A stretch of 64,000 nt of DNA from an uncultured Clostridia bacterium (GTDB lineage: Bacteria; Bacillota; Clostridia; Lachnospirales; Lachnospiraceae), in NCBI GenBank assembly GCA_947174885.1, contig CAMWKO010000001.1:274203-338202 (forward strand). Reading direction: 5' to 3'. Shown piece after piece: positions 51,671-61,927 of this stretch. Positions within the stretch are counted from its first letter, which is position 1. Each line of letters begins with the position of its first letter. Both the position numbers and the translations under genes were made by a program. The notes beneath the pieces are model-generated. The model made no database searches. It was not told where the DNA came from and saw only the letters and a program-made list of their open reading frames with translations.

Positions 51671-54600
51671 ATGCTTAAGCCAGTAAACGGATTATATGAT
51701 GAAAGATTTGAGCATGATAACTGTGGTATCGGTGCCGTTGTAAACATCAAAGGTATTAAGTCACATGCTACAGTTGCAAATGCGTTAAAAATCGTAGAAA
51801 ACCTGGAACACAGAGCAGGTAAGGACGCAGAGGGTAAGACTGGAGATGGTGTAGGTATTCTCTTACAGATTTCTCACAGGTTTTTTGAAAAGGCAGTTAA
51901 GCCTTTGGATATTACATTGGGAAATGAGAGAGAATATGGTATCGGTATGTTTTTCTTTCCACAGGATGAGTTAAAGAAAAATCAGGCAAAGAAGATGCTT
52001 GAAATTATTGTGGAAAAAGAAGGACTTAAGTTCTTAGGCTGGAGAGAGGTTCCGACTGATCCAAAGGTACTTGGCAGTAAAGCAGTAGAGTGTATGCCAT
52101 GTATTTTGCAGGCTTTTATAAAAAAACCTGCTCAGGTTAAGGAAGGTCTTGACTTTGACAGAAGATTATATGTAGTAAGACGTGTATTTGAACAAAGTAT
52201 TGAGGATGATACTTATGTTGTATCATTATCAAGCAGAACTATCGTATATAAGGGTATGTTTTTGGTAGACCAGCTTAGAACATTCTTTATGGATTTACAG
52301 GATGAGAATTATGAATCAGCTATTGCATTAGTACATTCGCGTTTCAGTACTAATACAACACCAAGCTGGAGAAGAGCTCATCCGAACAGACTCCTTGTTC
52401 ACAACGGAGAAATTAATACAATCAGAGGAAATTCAGATAAAATGCTTGCCAGAGAAGAAAATATGGCAACCAGATATTTTGCTCATGAAATGCACAAGGT
52501 ATTGCCGGTAGTTAATACAGAGGGTTCTGATTCTGCCATGCTTGATAATACTCTGGAATTTTTAGTAATGAGCGGTATGCCGCTGCCTCTTGCAGTTATG
52601 ATTACAATTCCTGAGCCTTGGGATAACAACAATACAATGAGCCAGAAGAAAAAGGATTTTTATCAGTACTATGCTACGATGATGGAGCCTTGGGATGGTC
52701 CGGCATCAATTCTTTTCTCTGACGGTGATATAATGGGTGCGGTTCTTGACAGAAACGGTTTAAGACCGTCAAGATACTACATTACAACAGATGACAATCT
52801 TGTACTTTCATCGGAAGTAGGAGTTTTGGATGTAGACCCGTCAAAAATAGTGGTTAAGGAAAGACTAAGACCGGGTAAAATGCTTCTTGTTGACACTGTA
52901 GCAGGAAGGGTAATTGATGATGAAGAAATCAAGGAAAAATATGCAGGCAGCAATCCGTATGGAGAATGGCTGGATGATAACCTTGTAACCTTAAAGAATT
53001 TAAAGATACCTAATAAAAAGGTAGAAACTTATTCAAAGGAAGAAAGACAAAAGATACAGAAGGCCTTCGGATATACCTATGAAGAACTTAAAACATCAAT
53101 ATTACCAATGGCACAGAATGGTGCAGAGCAGATAGCAGCAATGGGTACGGATTCACCGCTTGCAGTTTTGTCGAATGAGCATCAACCGTTATTTAACTAT
53201 TTCAAACAATTATTTGCACAGGTTACAAATCCGCCTATTGATGCCATAAGGGAAGAAGTAGTTACTTCGACAACAGTATACATAGGTGAGGATGGAAATA
53301 TTCTTGAAGAAAAGCCTGAAAACTGTAAAGTATTAAAGGTAAATAATCCTATACTTACAAGCACTGACCTTTTAAAAATTAAAAATATGAATGTAGAGGG
53401 CTTTAAGGTAGCAGTACTTCCTATTATATATTATAGAAATACTTCCTTAAAGAAAGCCTTGGAGCATTTATTCCTTGAAGCGGACAGAGCACATAGAGAC
53501 GGTGCAAATATCCTTATTCTTTCAGACAGAGGAGTGGATGAAAATCATGTAGCGATTCCTTCATTGCTTGCCGTATCTGCTGTTCATCAGCATTTGGTAA
53601 GAACAAAGAAGAGAACCTCGCTTGCAATTATTTTAGAGAGTGCAGAGCCAAGAGAGGTACATCATTTTGCAACACTTTTAGGCTACGGTGCATGTGCCGT
53701 AAATCCTTATCTTGCACAGGAAACAATCCAGCAGCTTATTGATTCGGATATGCTTGACAAGGATTACTATGCAGCAGTTGATGATTATAATGCAGCCATA
53801 ATACATGGAATTGTAAAGATTGCATCTAAGATGGGCATTTCAACAATCCAGTCATATCAGGGTTCACAGATATTTGAAGTAATTGGTATTGACAAGGATG
53901 TAATAGATGCCTACTTTACAAATACGGTAAGTCGTGTAGGTGGTATTACATTAAAGGATATAGAGGAAGATATTAATACACTTCATTCGGCAGCCTTTGA
54001 TCCGCTTGGTTTAGGTGTGGATCTGACACTTGAAAGTGCCGGCAGTCATAAATTCAGAAGCGGTAAGGAGGAGCATTTATATAATCCTAAGACAATTCAC
54101 CTTTTACAGGAGGCTACCAGAACAGGCAGTTATGAATTATTTAAAGAATATACAAAGTCAATCAACGAGGAATTAGGTACCGTAAACTTAAGAGGACTTA
54201 TGGATTTTAATTTCCCTAAGAAAGGAATTCCGCTTAGTGAGGTTGAAAGTGTAGATTCAATCGTACAGAGATTTAAAACAGGTGCTATGTCCTACGGCTC
54301 AATTTCTCAGGAAGCACATGAGACTATGGCCATTGCAATGAATATGCTTAAGGGCAAGTCAAACTCAGGTGAAGGTGGAGAAAGTATCGAAAGACTTACT
54401 GTAGGACGCGATAAATTAAATAAGTGTTCAGCTATTAAGCAGGTAGCATCAGGACGTTTTGGTGTTACTTCAAGATATTTGGTGAGCGCAAAAGAAATTC
54501 AGATAAAAATGGCACAGGGAGCAAAACCGGGTGAGGGCGGTCATTTACCAGGTAAAAAGGTTTATCCTTGGATTGCAAAGACAAGACATTCAACACCGGG

Positions 54601-56200
54601 TGTAAGTCTTATTTCGCCACCGCCACATCATGATATTTATTCTATTGAAGATTTGGCACAGCTTATTTACGACCTTAAAAATTCAAATAAGGATGCAAGA
54701 ATTTCCGTAAAGCTTGTATCGGAAGCGGGTGTCGGTACGGTAGCAGCCGGTGTTGCCAAGGCAGGCGCAGGAGTAATCCTTATTTCAGGCTATGACGGAG
54801 GTACGGGTGCGGCTCCAAGAAACTCAATCTACAATGCAGGTCTTCCTTGGGAGCTTGGATTGGCAGAAGCACATCAGACACTTATTATGAATGACCTTAG
54901 AAATAAAGTAATCCTTGAAACAGACGGAAAGCTTATGAGTGGCAGGGATGTACTTGTTGCAGCATTACTTGGTGCGGAGGAATTCGGTTTTGCTACCGCT
55001 CCGCTTGTAACTATGGGCTGTGTAATGATGAGAGTATGTAATCTTGATACATGTCCTGTAGGTGTTGCCACACAGAATCCTGAGCTTAGAAAGAGATTTA
55101 AAGGTAAGCCGGAATATGTAGTAAACTTTATGAAGTTTATTGCAGAGGAACTTAGGGAATATATGGCTAAGCTTGGTATTAAGACTGTAGATGAACTGGT
55201 TGGACGTTCTGACCTTTTAAAGATGCGTGATGATATTACATGCATGAGAGGAAACAAGGTTGATCTGTCTAAGATTTTAAGTACCGAATTTTGCAAAGAA
55301 AAGATTAAATATAATGACAAAAAGCTTTACAACTTTGAACTTGAAAAGACTATTGATGAAAAGGTACTTATCAAACAGTTTAGTAAAGCATTGGCTGAGG
55401 GTACAAAAAAGAGCATTGAAATAGATGTAAAAAATACAGACCGTTCACTTGGAACAATTTTTGGTTCGGAGATTACAAAGAAATATCCGGAGGGTCTGGA
55501 AGAAGATACCTTTATGGTTAAATGTAACGGCAGTGGTGGACAGAGCTTCGGTGCATTTATACCAAAGGGACTTACCTTAGAGCTTGTAGGTGACAGTAAC
55601 GATTACTTCGGTAAGGGACTTTCAGGCGGTAAGCTTATAGTATATCCACAGCGTTCGGTTACCTTTAAAAAGGATGAAAATATTATTATCGGTAATGTTG
55701 CTTTATATGGTGCAACAAGTGGTAAGGCTTATATTAATGGTGTAGCCGGCGAGCGTTTCTGTGTCCGTAACTCAGGCGTAACAGCTGTTGTTGAGGGCGT
55801 AGGTGAGCATGGCTGTGAATACATGACAGGTGGCCGTGTAGTAGTGCTTGGAAATGTAGGTAAGAACTTTGCTGCCGGTATGAGTGGTGGTGTTGCATAC
55901 GTTTTGGACGAAGACAGTTCACTCTATACAAAACTTAATAAACAGCTGGTTTCTTCGAGAGAAGTTACGGATAAATATGACGTATTAGAGCTTAAGAATA
56001 TGATTCAGGAGCATGTAGCATATACAAACTCTGAGAAGGGCAAGATGATTCTTGATAACTTTAGCGAATATCTTCCTAAGTTTAAAAAGATTATTCCACA
56101 TGATTACGACAATATGCTGAAGGCTATCGTTCAAATGGAAGAAAAAGGCTTAAGCAGTGAACAGGCACAGATTGAAGCATTCTATGCGATTACAAAATAA
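51671..56200 (+). CDS. gltB: Glutamate synthase, large subunit
   Basis: 1509 residues, full length. Cys18 (EHDNCGIGAVVNIKG) becomes the N-terminal nucleophile of the glutaminase domain after removal of a 17-residue propeptide. The central domain, the FMN synthase domain (GEGGESIERLTVGRDKLNK; KPGEGGHLPGKKVYPWIAKT; ISGYDGGTGAAPRNSIYNAG) and the 3Fe-4S cysteines (CVMMRVCNLDTCPVGVATQN) follow, with a C-terminal GXGXG beta-helix (GNVALYGATSGKAYINGVAG). It makes glutamate from glutamine and 2-oxoglutarate, with electrons passed from GltD. gltD follows after 15 bases. Confidence 0.97.
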   Translation: MLKPVNGLYDERFEHDNCGIGAVVNIKGIKSHATVANALKIVENLEHRAGKDAEGKTGDGVGILLQISHRFFEKAVKPLDITLGNEREYGIGMFFFPQDELKKNQAKKMLEIIVEKEGLKFLGWREVPTDPKVLGSKAVECMPCILQAFIKKPAQVKEGLDFDRRLYVVRRVFEQSIEDDTYVVSLSSRTIVYKGMFLVDQLRTFFMDLQDENYESAIALVHSRFSTNTTPSWRRAHPNRLLVHNGEINTIRGNSDKMLAREENMATRYFAHEMHKVLPVVNTEGSDSAMLDNTLEFLVMSGMPLPLAVMITIPEPWDNNNTMSQKKKDFYQYYATMMEPWDGPASILFSDGDIMGAVLDRNGLRPSRYYITTDDNLVLSSEVGVLDVDPSKIVVKERLRPGKMLLVDTVAGRVIDDEEIKEKYAGSNPYGEWLDDNLVTLKNLKIPNKKVETYSKEERQKIQKAFGYTYEELKTSILPMAQNGAEQIAAMGTDSPLAVLSNEHQPLFNYFKQLFAQVTNPPIDAIREEVVTSTTVYIGEDGNILEEKPENCKVLKVNNPILTSTDLLKIKNMNVEGFKVAVLPIIYYRNTSLKKALEHLFLEADRAHRDGANILILSDRGVDENHVAIPSLLAVSAVHQHLVRTKKRTSLAIILESAEPREVHHFATLLGYGACAVNPYLAQETIQQLIDSDMLDKDYYAAVDDYNAAIIHGIVKIASKMGISTIQSYQGSQIFEVIGIDKDVIDAYFTNTVSRVGGITLKDIEEDINTLHSAAFDPLGLGVDLTLESAGSHKFRSGKEEHLYNPKTIHLLQEATRTGSYELFKEYTKSINEELGTVNLRGLMDFNFPKKGIPLSEVESVDSIVQRFKTGAMSYGSISQEAHETMAIAMNMLKGKSNSGEGGESIERLTVGRDKLNKCSAIKQVASGRFGVTSRYLVSAKEIQIKMAQGAKPGEGGHLPGKKVYPWIAKTRHSTPGVSLISPPPHHDIYSIEDLAQLIYDLKNSNKDARISVKLVSEAGVGTVAAGVAKAGAGVILISGYDGGTGAAPRNSIYNAGLPWELGLAEAHQTLIMNDLRNKVILETDGKLMSGRDVLVAALLGAEEFGFATAPLVTMGCVMMRVCNLDTCPVGVATQNPELRKRFKGKPEYVVNFMKFIAEELREYMAKLGIKTVDELVGRSDLLKMRDDITCMRGNKVDLSKILSTEFCKEKIKYNDKKLYNFELEKTIDEKVLIKQFSKALAEGTKKSIEIDVKNTDRSLGTIFGSEITKKYPEGLEEDTFMVKCNGSGGQSFGAFIPKGLTLELVGDSNDYFGKGLSGGKLIVYPQRSVTFKKDENIIIGNVALYGATSGKAYINGVAGERFCVRNSGVTAVVEGVGEHGCEYMTGGRVVVLGNVGKNFAAGMSGGVAYVLDEDSSLYTKLNKQLVSSREVTDKYDVLELKNMIQEHVAYTNSEKGKMILDNFSEYLPKFKKIIPHDYDNMLKAIVQMEEKGLSSEQAQIEAFYAITK

Positions 56201-56215
56201 AGGAGGACACTGGAA

Positions 56216-57703
56216 ATGGGAAAACCAACTGGATTTATGGATTATGAACGTGAAACAAGTATGGCAGTTTCACCAAAAAACAGAATTAAAAACTTTAATG
56301 AATTCCATACTCCTTTATTAAAGGAAGAGCAGGAACGTCAGGGAGCCAGATGTATGAACTGTGGTGTACCTTTCTGTCAGGCAGGTATGACCATTGCAGG
56401 GGCAACATCGGGATGTCCGCTTAATAACCTTGTACCTGAATGGAACGATTTAATATATCACGGAAACTGGGAGCAGGCATATAACAGACTTCACAAGACA
56501 AATAACTTTCCGGAATTTACTTCGAGAGTCTGTCCGGCACTTTGCGAGGCAGCCTGTACCTGTGGTCTTAACGGAGATTCGGTTTCTGTCAAGGAAAATG
56601 AGCATGGAATTATTGAAAATGCTTATGAAATGGGATATGCAGCACCAAAGCCTCCAAAGGTAAGAACGGGCAAAAGGGTAGCTGTTATCGGCTCAGGCCC
56701 TTCGGGACTTGCAGCAGCAGATACTTTAAACCAAAGAGGACATAATGTTACTGTATTTGAAAGAAGTGACAGAGTGGGTGGCTTGTTGATGTATGGTATT
56801 CCGAATATGAAACTGGAAAAGCATATTATTGACAGAAAAGTAGATGTAATGAAGGAAGAGGGAGTTGAATTTGTTACAAACGCAAATGTAGGTGCGGATG
56901 TTAAAGCTTCAAAGATACTTAAGGATTATGACAGAGTAATATTAGCCTGTGGTGCATCTAATCCAAGGGATATTAAAGCTCCGGGCAGAGATGCAAATGG
57001 TATTTACTTCGCTGTTGATTTCCTTAAATCAACTACAAAGAGCCTGCTTGACAATGGCTTAGAGGAGGGTACATTTATCTCTGCCAAGGATAAAAAGGTT
57101 ATGGTTATCGGTGGCGGTGATACGGGTAATGACTGTGTAGGTACATCAATAAGACATGGTGCTGCCAGTGTTATGCAGGTAGAGATGATGCCTAAGCTTC
57201 CTGAGTGCAGAGCCGAAAACAATCCATGGCCACAGTGGCCAAGGGTGTTAAAAACTGACTATGGTCAGGAGGAGGCTATTGCAGTATTTGGAGAAGACCC
57301 AAGAGTATATCAGACAACCGTTAAGGAATTCATAAAGGACAAAAAAGGCAATCTTACAAAGGTTAAGCTGGTTAAGCTTGAAGCTGTTAAGGACCCTGAA
57401 ACAGGAAGGGTGTCAATGAATGAAATTCCAAACAGCGAATATACGGTAGACTGTGATATGGTACTTATTGCAGCGGGCTTTTTAGGTACCGAGAGCTATA
57501 TAGCAAAAGCCTTTGGCGTAAACTTAAATGAGCGTACTAATGTAGCTACAGAGCCATCAAAGTTTAACACAAATGTAGAAAATGTATTTACTGCAGGAGA
57601 TATGCACAGAGGACAGTCGCTTGTCGTATGGGCCATCAGAGAGGGCAGAGATGTGGCGAAGGAAGTAGATAAGTCACTTATGGGATATACGAATATCAGA
57701 TAG
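56216..57703 (+). CDS. gltD: Glutamate synthase, small subunit
   Basis: 495 residues. The N-terminal Fe-S domain has CMNCGVPFCQAG, SGCPLNNLVPEWNDL and CPALCEAACTCG, cysteines for two 4Fe-4S clusters. VAVIGSGPSGLAAADTL is the FAD-binding motif; VMVIGGGDTGNDCVGTSIRH the NADPH motif; NVENVFTAGDMHRGQSLVVW closes the FAD site. It oxidises NAD(P)H and passes electrons to GltB. AAAGGAGG precedes the gene. Confidence 0.97.
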   Translation: MGKPTGFMDYERETSMAVSPKNRIKNFNEFHTPLLKEEQERQGARCMNCGVPFCQAGMTIAGATSGCPLNNLVPEWNDLIYHGNWEQAYNRLHKTNNFPEFTSRVCPALCEAACTCGLNGDSVSVKENEHGIIENAYEMGYAAPKPPKVRTGKRVAVIGSGPSGLAAADTLNQRGHNVTVFERSDRVGGLLMYGIPNMKLEKHIIDRKVDVMKEEGVEFVTNANVGADVKASKILKDYDRVILACGASNPRDIKAPGRDANGIYFAVDFLKSTTKSLLDNGLEEGTFISAKDKKVMVIGGGDTGNDCVGTSIRHGAASVMQVEMMPKLPECRAENNPWPQWPRVLKTDYGQEEAIAVFGEDPRVYQTTVKEFIKDKKGNLTKVKLVKLEAVKDPETGRVSMNEIPNSEYTVDCDMVLIAAGFLGTESYIAKAFGVNLNERTNVATEPSKFNTNVENVFTAGDMHRGQSLVVWAIREGRDVAKEVDKSLMGYTNIR

Positions 57704-57776
57704 TGAGTGATAGAGAGTGTATGGAAATGTTTGGGTAGGATAATGTAATTAAGGATTTTGTATATAAAATGATAGG

Positions 57777-57824
57777 AATCATCGCTTGAGGTTGAATATT
57801 GTGCTTTGAGCGGTGATTTTGTTG
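57777..57824 (+). terminator. Probable terminator of gltBD
   Basis: AATCATCGCT/AGCGGTGATT stem (one G-T pair) with a 22-base loop that can fold further (TTGAGGTTGAA and so on); TTTTGTTGT follows. Confidence 0.5.
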
Positions 57825-57874
57825 TATTATCTTCTTAAAGATGAGAATAAATAAGCCCGGACTTGATTACTTTA

Positions 57875-57902
57875 TTGAAAAAAATAGCAAATATGATATA
57901 AT
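57875..57902 (+). promoter_or_regulatory. Promoter for lepB
   Basis: TTGAAA at 57875, a 16-base spacer and TGATATAAT with TATAAT at 57897 (extended -10). The gene starts 34 bases later. Confidence 0.75.
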
Positions 57903-57936
57903 CTAAGATAGTGTTTTTTGAAAGGATTATTAGTCG

Positions 57937-58788
57937 ATGACAGATAATAAAGAAAAAATAGATGATAAGGATATTGAAATAATAAAAAATGAAGAAGATA
58001 ATTCTGAAACAGAAGCAGAAAATGATTCTGTAAAGAATGAATCTGTAGAGAAAAAAGCAGACAGTATTATCGAGGATGATATAGAATTTGTAGATTATTC
58101 AGATAATACAATAGAAAGTATAGACCTTTCCTCGGATATTGATGTTAGAATGTTGGGAGAAGGTATAGAGTTTGACAACGAAAGTAAAGGTAAAAAAATC
58201 CTAAAGGAGATATTCAGTTATATAAAGATGGGAGTAATAGCGCTTTTATTAGCCCTCTTTATAAATACTTTTGTTCTTATTAATGCAAATGTACCGACCG
58301 GATCTATGGAAAATACTATTATGGCACATAGCAGAATTATCGGCAGCAGATTGTCATATATATTTAGTGGTCCGGAGAGGGGAGATATAGCGGTTTTTAA
58401 ATATCCATTAAACGAAGAAATGAACTATGTAAAAAGAGTTATTGGATTGCCTGGAGAGACAGTAAAGATAATTAATAGTCAAATTTACATTTATAAGGAT
58501 GGTAAATTAGTAGAGGGTCCGCTGGATGAACCGTATATTAAAGAAGAGTGGACACAAAATAATGACGGGTATGTGTTTGAAGTGCCGGAAGATAGTTATT
58601 TGATGCTTGGAGATAACAGAAACTGGTCAGCTGATGCGAGAAAGTGGTATGACGATTTATTATCTGCGGGAAAAGATACAGATATAATATATGTGCATAA
58701 GGATAAAATTATTGGTAAGGTATATTTCATATATTGGTATGATGGTGTTCATCTTGATTGGGTAGACGGGCAGGATGTAAATTACTAA
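57937..58788 (+). CDS. lepB: Signal peptidase I
   Basis: 283 residues, longer than typical Gram-positive SipS-type enzymes (about 180). Residues 1-90 are a very acidic, Asn/Ser-rich cytoplasmic tail. A membrane helix (about 93-115) precedes the catalytic Ser123 (VPTGSMENTI) and Lys166 (MNYVKRVIGLPGET); LMLGDNRNWSADARKW is the C-terminal family box. It removes signal peptides from exported proteins at the outer membrane face, for example the GH25 protein here. It has its own promoter and a shared terminator with the GNAT gene. Confidence 0.93.
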   Translation: MTDNKEKIDDKDIEIIKNEEDNSETEAENDSVKNESVEKKADSIIEDDIEFVDYSDNTIESIDLSSDIDVRMLGEGIEFDNESKGKKILKEIFSYIKMGVIALLLALFINTFVLINANVPTGSMENTIMAHSRIIGSRLSYIFSGPERGDIAVFKYPLNEEMNYVKRVIGLPGETVKIINSQIYIYKDGKLVEGPLDEPYIKEEWTQNNDGYVFEVPEDSYLMLGDNRNWSADARKWYDDLLSAGKDTDIIYVHKDKIIGKVYFIYWYDGVHLDWVDGQDVNY

Positions 58789-58819
58789 AATACTATGAAG
58801 CATATTATTTTAAAATATG

Positions 58820-58857
58820 AAAATGGTAATATCGTTGATGATATTACCATTTTATTT
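58820..58857. terminator. Terminator of lepB
   Basis: AAAATGGTAATATC/GATATTACCATTTT, 14 bp perfect with loop GTTGAT, then TATTTG. A-rich on the left, so it may work both ways. Confidence 0.8.
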
Positions 58858-58876
58858 GTATAAGATACAACAAAAA

Positions 58877-58908
58877 GACTATTGGGATTAAATATATTCC
58901 CAATAGTC
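58877..58908 (-). terminator. Terminator overlapping the end of the GNAT gene
   Basis: GACTATTGGGA/TCCCAATAGTC, 11 bp perfect. On the reverse strand the left arm encodes the last residues (DYWE), the stop codon lies in the loop and the right arm is followed by TTTTTGTTG. Confidence 0.8.
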
Positions 58909-59649
58909 AACCTGTTCTTCGTGAATAAAGCCATGATGTGAATACATAATATGTGCAGCCTTGTTTGCACCATTTACCTGTAATAATATTTTGTGGCATT
59001 TACTTTCTAATAATCTTTTAAGTACTAAAAGTAAAGTTTCCGTACCATATCCCTTTCCTCTCATAGACGGAATTACATTAAAGCCGTATATGGTGGCTAC
59101 ACCACGACTATGCTCCACATTGCAGGAACCAATCAGCATATTATCCAGGTATGAATTAAAAAATTCAGTATTATCCTCAGTGTGATACTTTATAGAAAGA
59201 ATTCCTTTTGGTGTAGGAATGTTTTTCATGTTATAACACATCAGATATTCAGAATGGGAAAATCTTGTATGTGAAGATGCGTTTAAAAAATCAGTGCCCG
59301 CAAGACAATTAGGTTCACTAACAATCAAAATTTTCTTTATACCATAATTTCTGATATTTGATAAAGCAGAGTTTAAAAGCTTATCAAAATATCCGTTTCT
59401 TCTATGAGAAGGAAGAGTATTAGCATAAATTTCACACTCTGTTTCATTAGGGATAAATATAGATAAAAAGCTTACAAGGGTATTGCTGCTGTATAGTAAA
59501 TAGAAGCAGGGAAAACCGATAATCGCATTCATTTCAGGCTCAAGAAATGAAATACCACGGGTATTGTCACACTCTTTACAAAGATTTATAAGAGATGTAG
59601 CATCGTGATATTGATTTGAAGTAAGTGTATTTGTAATAATCACCTGCAT
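58888..59649 (-). CDS. GNAT-family N-acetyltransferase (two-domain)
   Basis: 253 residues, start at 59649 after AAAGGAG. The C-terminal half has the acetyl-CoA loop: VIPSMRGKGYGTETLLLVLK, with R/Q-x-x-G-x-G/A near 200, then KILLQVNGANKAAHIMYSHH and GF. The N-terminal half contains a second, degenerate GNAT-like pattern (ANTLPSHRRNGYFDKLLNSA). Tandem GNAT proteins of this size acetylate small molecules or protein N-termini; the substrate cannot be read. It converges on lepB. Confidence 0.85.
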   Translation of the reverse strand: MQVIITNTLTSNQYHDATSLINLCKECDNTRGISFLEPEMNAIIGFPCFYLLYSSNTLVSFLSIFIPNETECEIYANTLPSHRRNGYFDKLLNSALSNIRNYGIKKILIVSEPNCLAGTDFLNASSHTRFSHSEYLMCYNMKNIPTPKGILSIKYHTEDNTEFFNSYLDNMLIGSCNVEHSRGVATIYGFNVIPSMRGKGYGTETLLLVLKRLLESKCHKILLQVNGANKAAHIMYSHHGFIHEEQVDYWEYI

Positions 59650-60087
59650 ATAGGCAACTCCTTTGTTACGCTGTATTTATTAATAGATTAATGCCGAAGC
59701 AGTTGGATTTCCGGCCGGTATATTTTCTGAGTTTATTTGATATGTCTGTGCCGCTCGGAACAGTAAAACTTTATATAATTCAAATCGAAAATAGTAAACT
59801 CAAAAGTATGCTTATATTGTATCAAATATAGAAAAATAAATAAACCCTAAAATAATTAGAGTTTCCGTATTTTTTATTTTTAGCTTCAACAAGACTTTTT
59901 GAAACTAAAAATAAAAATACGGAAACTAAAGAGAATATTTAGTTGAGAAGATATGAAAAATAAAATATAATGATATACAGATAAAATGAAAATAGTTTTA
60001 GAATGTATTATATAAGAACATTTAATAGGTCATTATATAAATGAATTATATAATGAATTCTAAATGGAAAGTGAAAGGTTTGAATTA
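59650..60087. other. Intergenic region between divergent GNAT and pepF genes
   Basis: This 438-bp AT-rich stretch holds repeat copy 6 at 59859-59927. I see no promoter that I would defend and no other gene. Confidence 0.6.
59859..59927. repeat. Dispersed palindrome family, copy 6
   Basis: The left arm AGTTTCCGTATTTTTTATTT continues into TTAGCTTCAACAAGAC and returns through TTTTTGAAACTAAAAATAAA to AATACGGAAACT. It is almost identical to copy 7 in the loop. Confidence 0.92.
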
Positions 60088-61899
60088 ATGAGTGATGCAG
60101 TTTTAAAAAGGGATGAAATCGAAAGTAAATACAAATGGGCTATTGAAGATATATATGAAAGTGATGAGCTTTTTTTAGAAGATTGTAATAAATTGGAAAA
60201 GCTTTCAAAAGAAATTGAAGAGCTTGAGGGTACATTTGGTAAAGGTTCAGAGTATCTGTTAAAGGTCTTTGAAAAAAAGGAGGAAATAAACAGAGTAGCT
60301 GAAAAAGTAGTAATGTACGCAAATATGAAATTTCATGAAGATACAAGTGTGTCTAAATATCAGGGATATGCAGGTAAGGCGCAGGCAGTATGTGCTATGG
60401 CTGATAATAGTATGTCATTTATTGAACCGGAGATTTTAGAAATGGAGGAAAGTATCATATATGGATATTTAGAGGAAAATTCTAAACTAAAAAAATATGA
60501 AACATATATAAAAAGATTATATGATGAAAAGTCACATATGCTTTCTAAATCTGAAGAGGCTATTATTGCTAAAACCATGGAAATATCCTCTGCTGCAAGT
60601 GATATATATGATGTGTTTTCGTATTCGGATATTAAATTTAGTGATATACATGATGAAAATGGTGAACCGGTATCTCTTACTACAGGAAGATATGGTAATT
60701 TTCTTAAAAGCAGTAACAGAAATGTAAGAAAAGAAGCTTTTATATCCATGTATAGTGAATATAAAAAATATATTAATACCTTTGCTGCCATGTTTTTAGG
60801 AAATTGTAAGCGAGCTAAATTCTATGCAGATATAAGAAAATATAACAATTCTTTAGAATATAGTCTTTTATCAAAAAGAATACCAATAGCCGTATATGAC
60901 AACATCATAGATGTAGTTAATGAAAACATAGATAAGCTGCACCGATATGTAAGTCTTAGAAAAAAAGCATTGGGGCTTGATGAACTTCATATGTACGACA
61001 TATATGTACCAATGGTGGAAGATATAGATAAAAGAATAGATTTTGAAGAAGCAAAAGAAATGGTTTTAAAGGGATTGGCCCCAATGGGTGAAGAATATAT
61101 AGAAAATCTTAAACAGGGATTTAATAACAGATGGATAGATGTATATGAGAATTCGGGAAAAAGAAGTGGTGCATATTCATGGGGACCAAATGGTGTACAT
61201 CCATACGTTTTGCTTAATTATCAGGGGCAGCTGTCAGATGTATTTACCATAGCACATGAAATGGGTCATGCACTTCATTCCTTCTACTCGGATAAAACAC
61301 AGGATTATATATATGCAGAGTATCAGATATTTGTTGCAGAGGTAGCATCTACATGTAATGAAGCATTACTTATCAATTATCTTCTTGAAAATTGTACAGA
61401 TAGAAAAGAAAAGTTATATTTAATTAACTATTTTTTGGAGTGCTTTAAAGGGACGATATACAGACAGACTATGTTTGCAGAGTTTGAGAAAATAGTTCAT
61501 GAAAAGATTGATGGTGATGAAATTGTAAATGTAGATGATTTGAATGAGATATATCTGAATTTAAACAAAAAATATTATGGTGGGGATATTATTTCAGATG
61601 ATGAAATCTCTTTTGAGTGGGCAAGAATACCGCATTTTTATAATGAGTTTTATGTATATCAATATGCTACGGGATTTTCAGCAGCTATAGCATTATCCAA
61701 ACGTATTATGGAAATGGGAGATGAAGGTGTCAGAGATTATATGAAATTTTTAACAGGTGGTTCGTCTAAGGATCCAATAGAGCTTTTAAAGGATGCAGGT
61801 GTGGATATGAGCAGTAAAGAACCGGCAAGGAAGGCGTTACAACTGTTCGGGGAATTGTTAGATGAATATGAAAAGATAATTGCAGAAGATAGTATATAA
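60088..61899 (+). CDS. pepF: Oligoendopeptidase F
   Basis: 603 residues from ATG 60088, preceded by GAAAGG; an ATG eight codons upstream is in frame but overlaps that site. The M3-family zinc motif HEMGH is at 390-394 (FTIAHEMGHALHSFYS), with the third ligand Glu in FVAEVASTCNEALL. The helical N-terminal half (residues 20-200) is the PepF lid. GAYSWGPNGVHPYVLLNYQG is a family-typical stretch before the active site. It hydrolyses peptides of about 7-17 residues in the cytoplasm. A HAD gene follows after 28 bases. Confidence 0.95.
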   Translation: MSDAVLKRDEIESKYKWAIEDIYESDELFLEDCNKLEKLSKEIEELEGTFGKGSEYLLKVFEKKEEINRVAEKVVMYANMKFHEDTSVSKYQGYAGKAQAVCAMADNSMSFIEPEILEMEESIIYGYLEENSKLKKYETYIKRLYDEKSHMLSKSEEAIIAKTMEISSAASDIYDVFSYSDIKFSDIHDENGEPVSLTTGRYGNFLKSSNRNVRKEAFISMYSEYKKYINTFAAMFLGNCKRAKFYADIRKYNNSLEYSLLSKRIPIAVYDNIIDVVNENIDKLHRYVSLRKKALGLDELHMYDIYVPMVEDIDKRIDFEEAKEMVLKGLAPMGEEYIENLKQGFNNRWIDVYENSGKRSGAYSWGPNGVHPYVLLNYQGQLSDVFTIAHEMGHALHSFYSDKTQDYIYAEYQIFVAEVASTCNEALLINYLLENCTDRKEKLYLINYFLECFKGTIYRQTMFAEFEKIVHEKIDGDEIVNVDDLNEIYLNLNKKYYGGDIISDDEISFEWARIPHFYNEFYVYQYATGFSAAIALSKRIMEMGDEGVRDYMKFLTGGSSKDPIELLKDAGVDMSSKEPARKALQLFGELLDEYEKIIAEDSI

Positions 61900-61927
61900 A
61901 ATTTAATGTACAGAAAGGATGCTTGAA

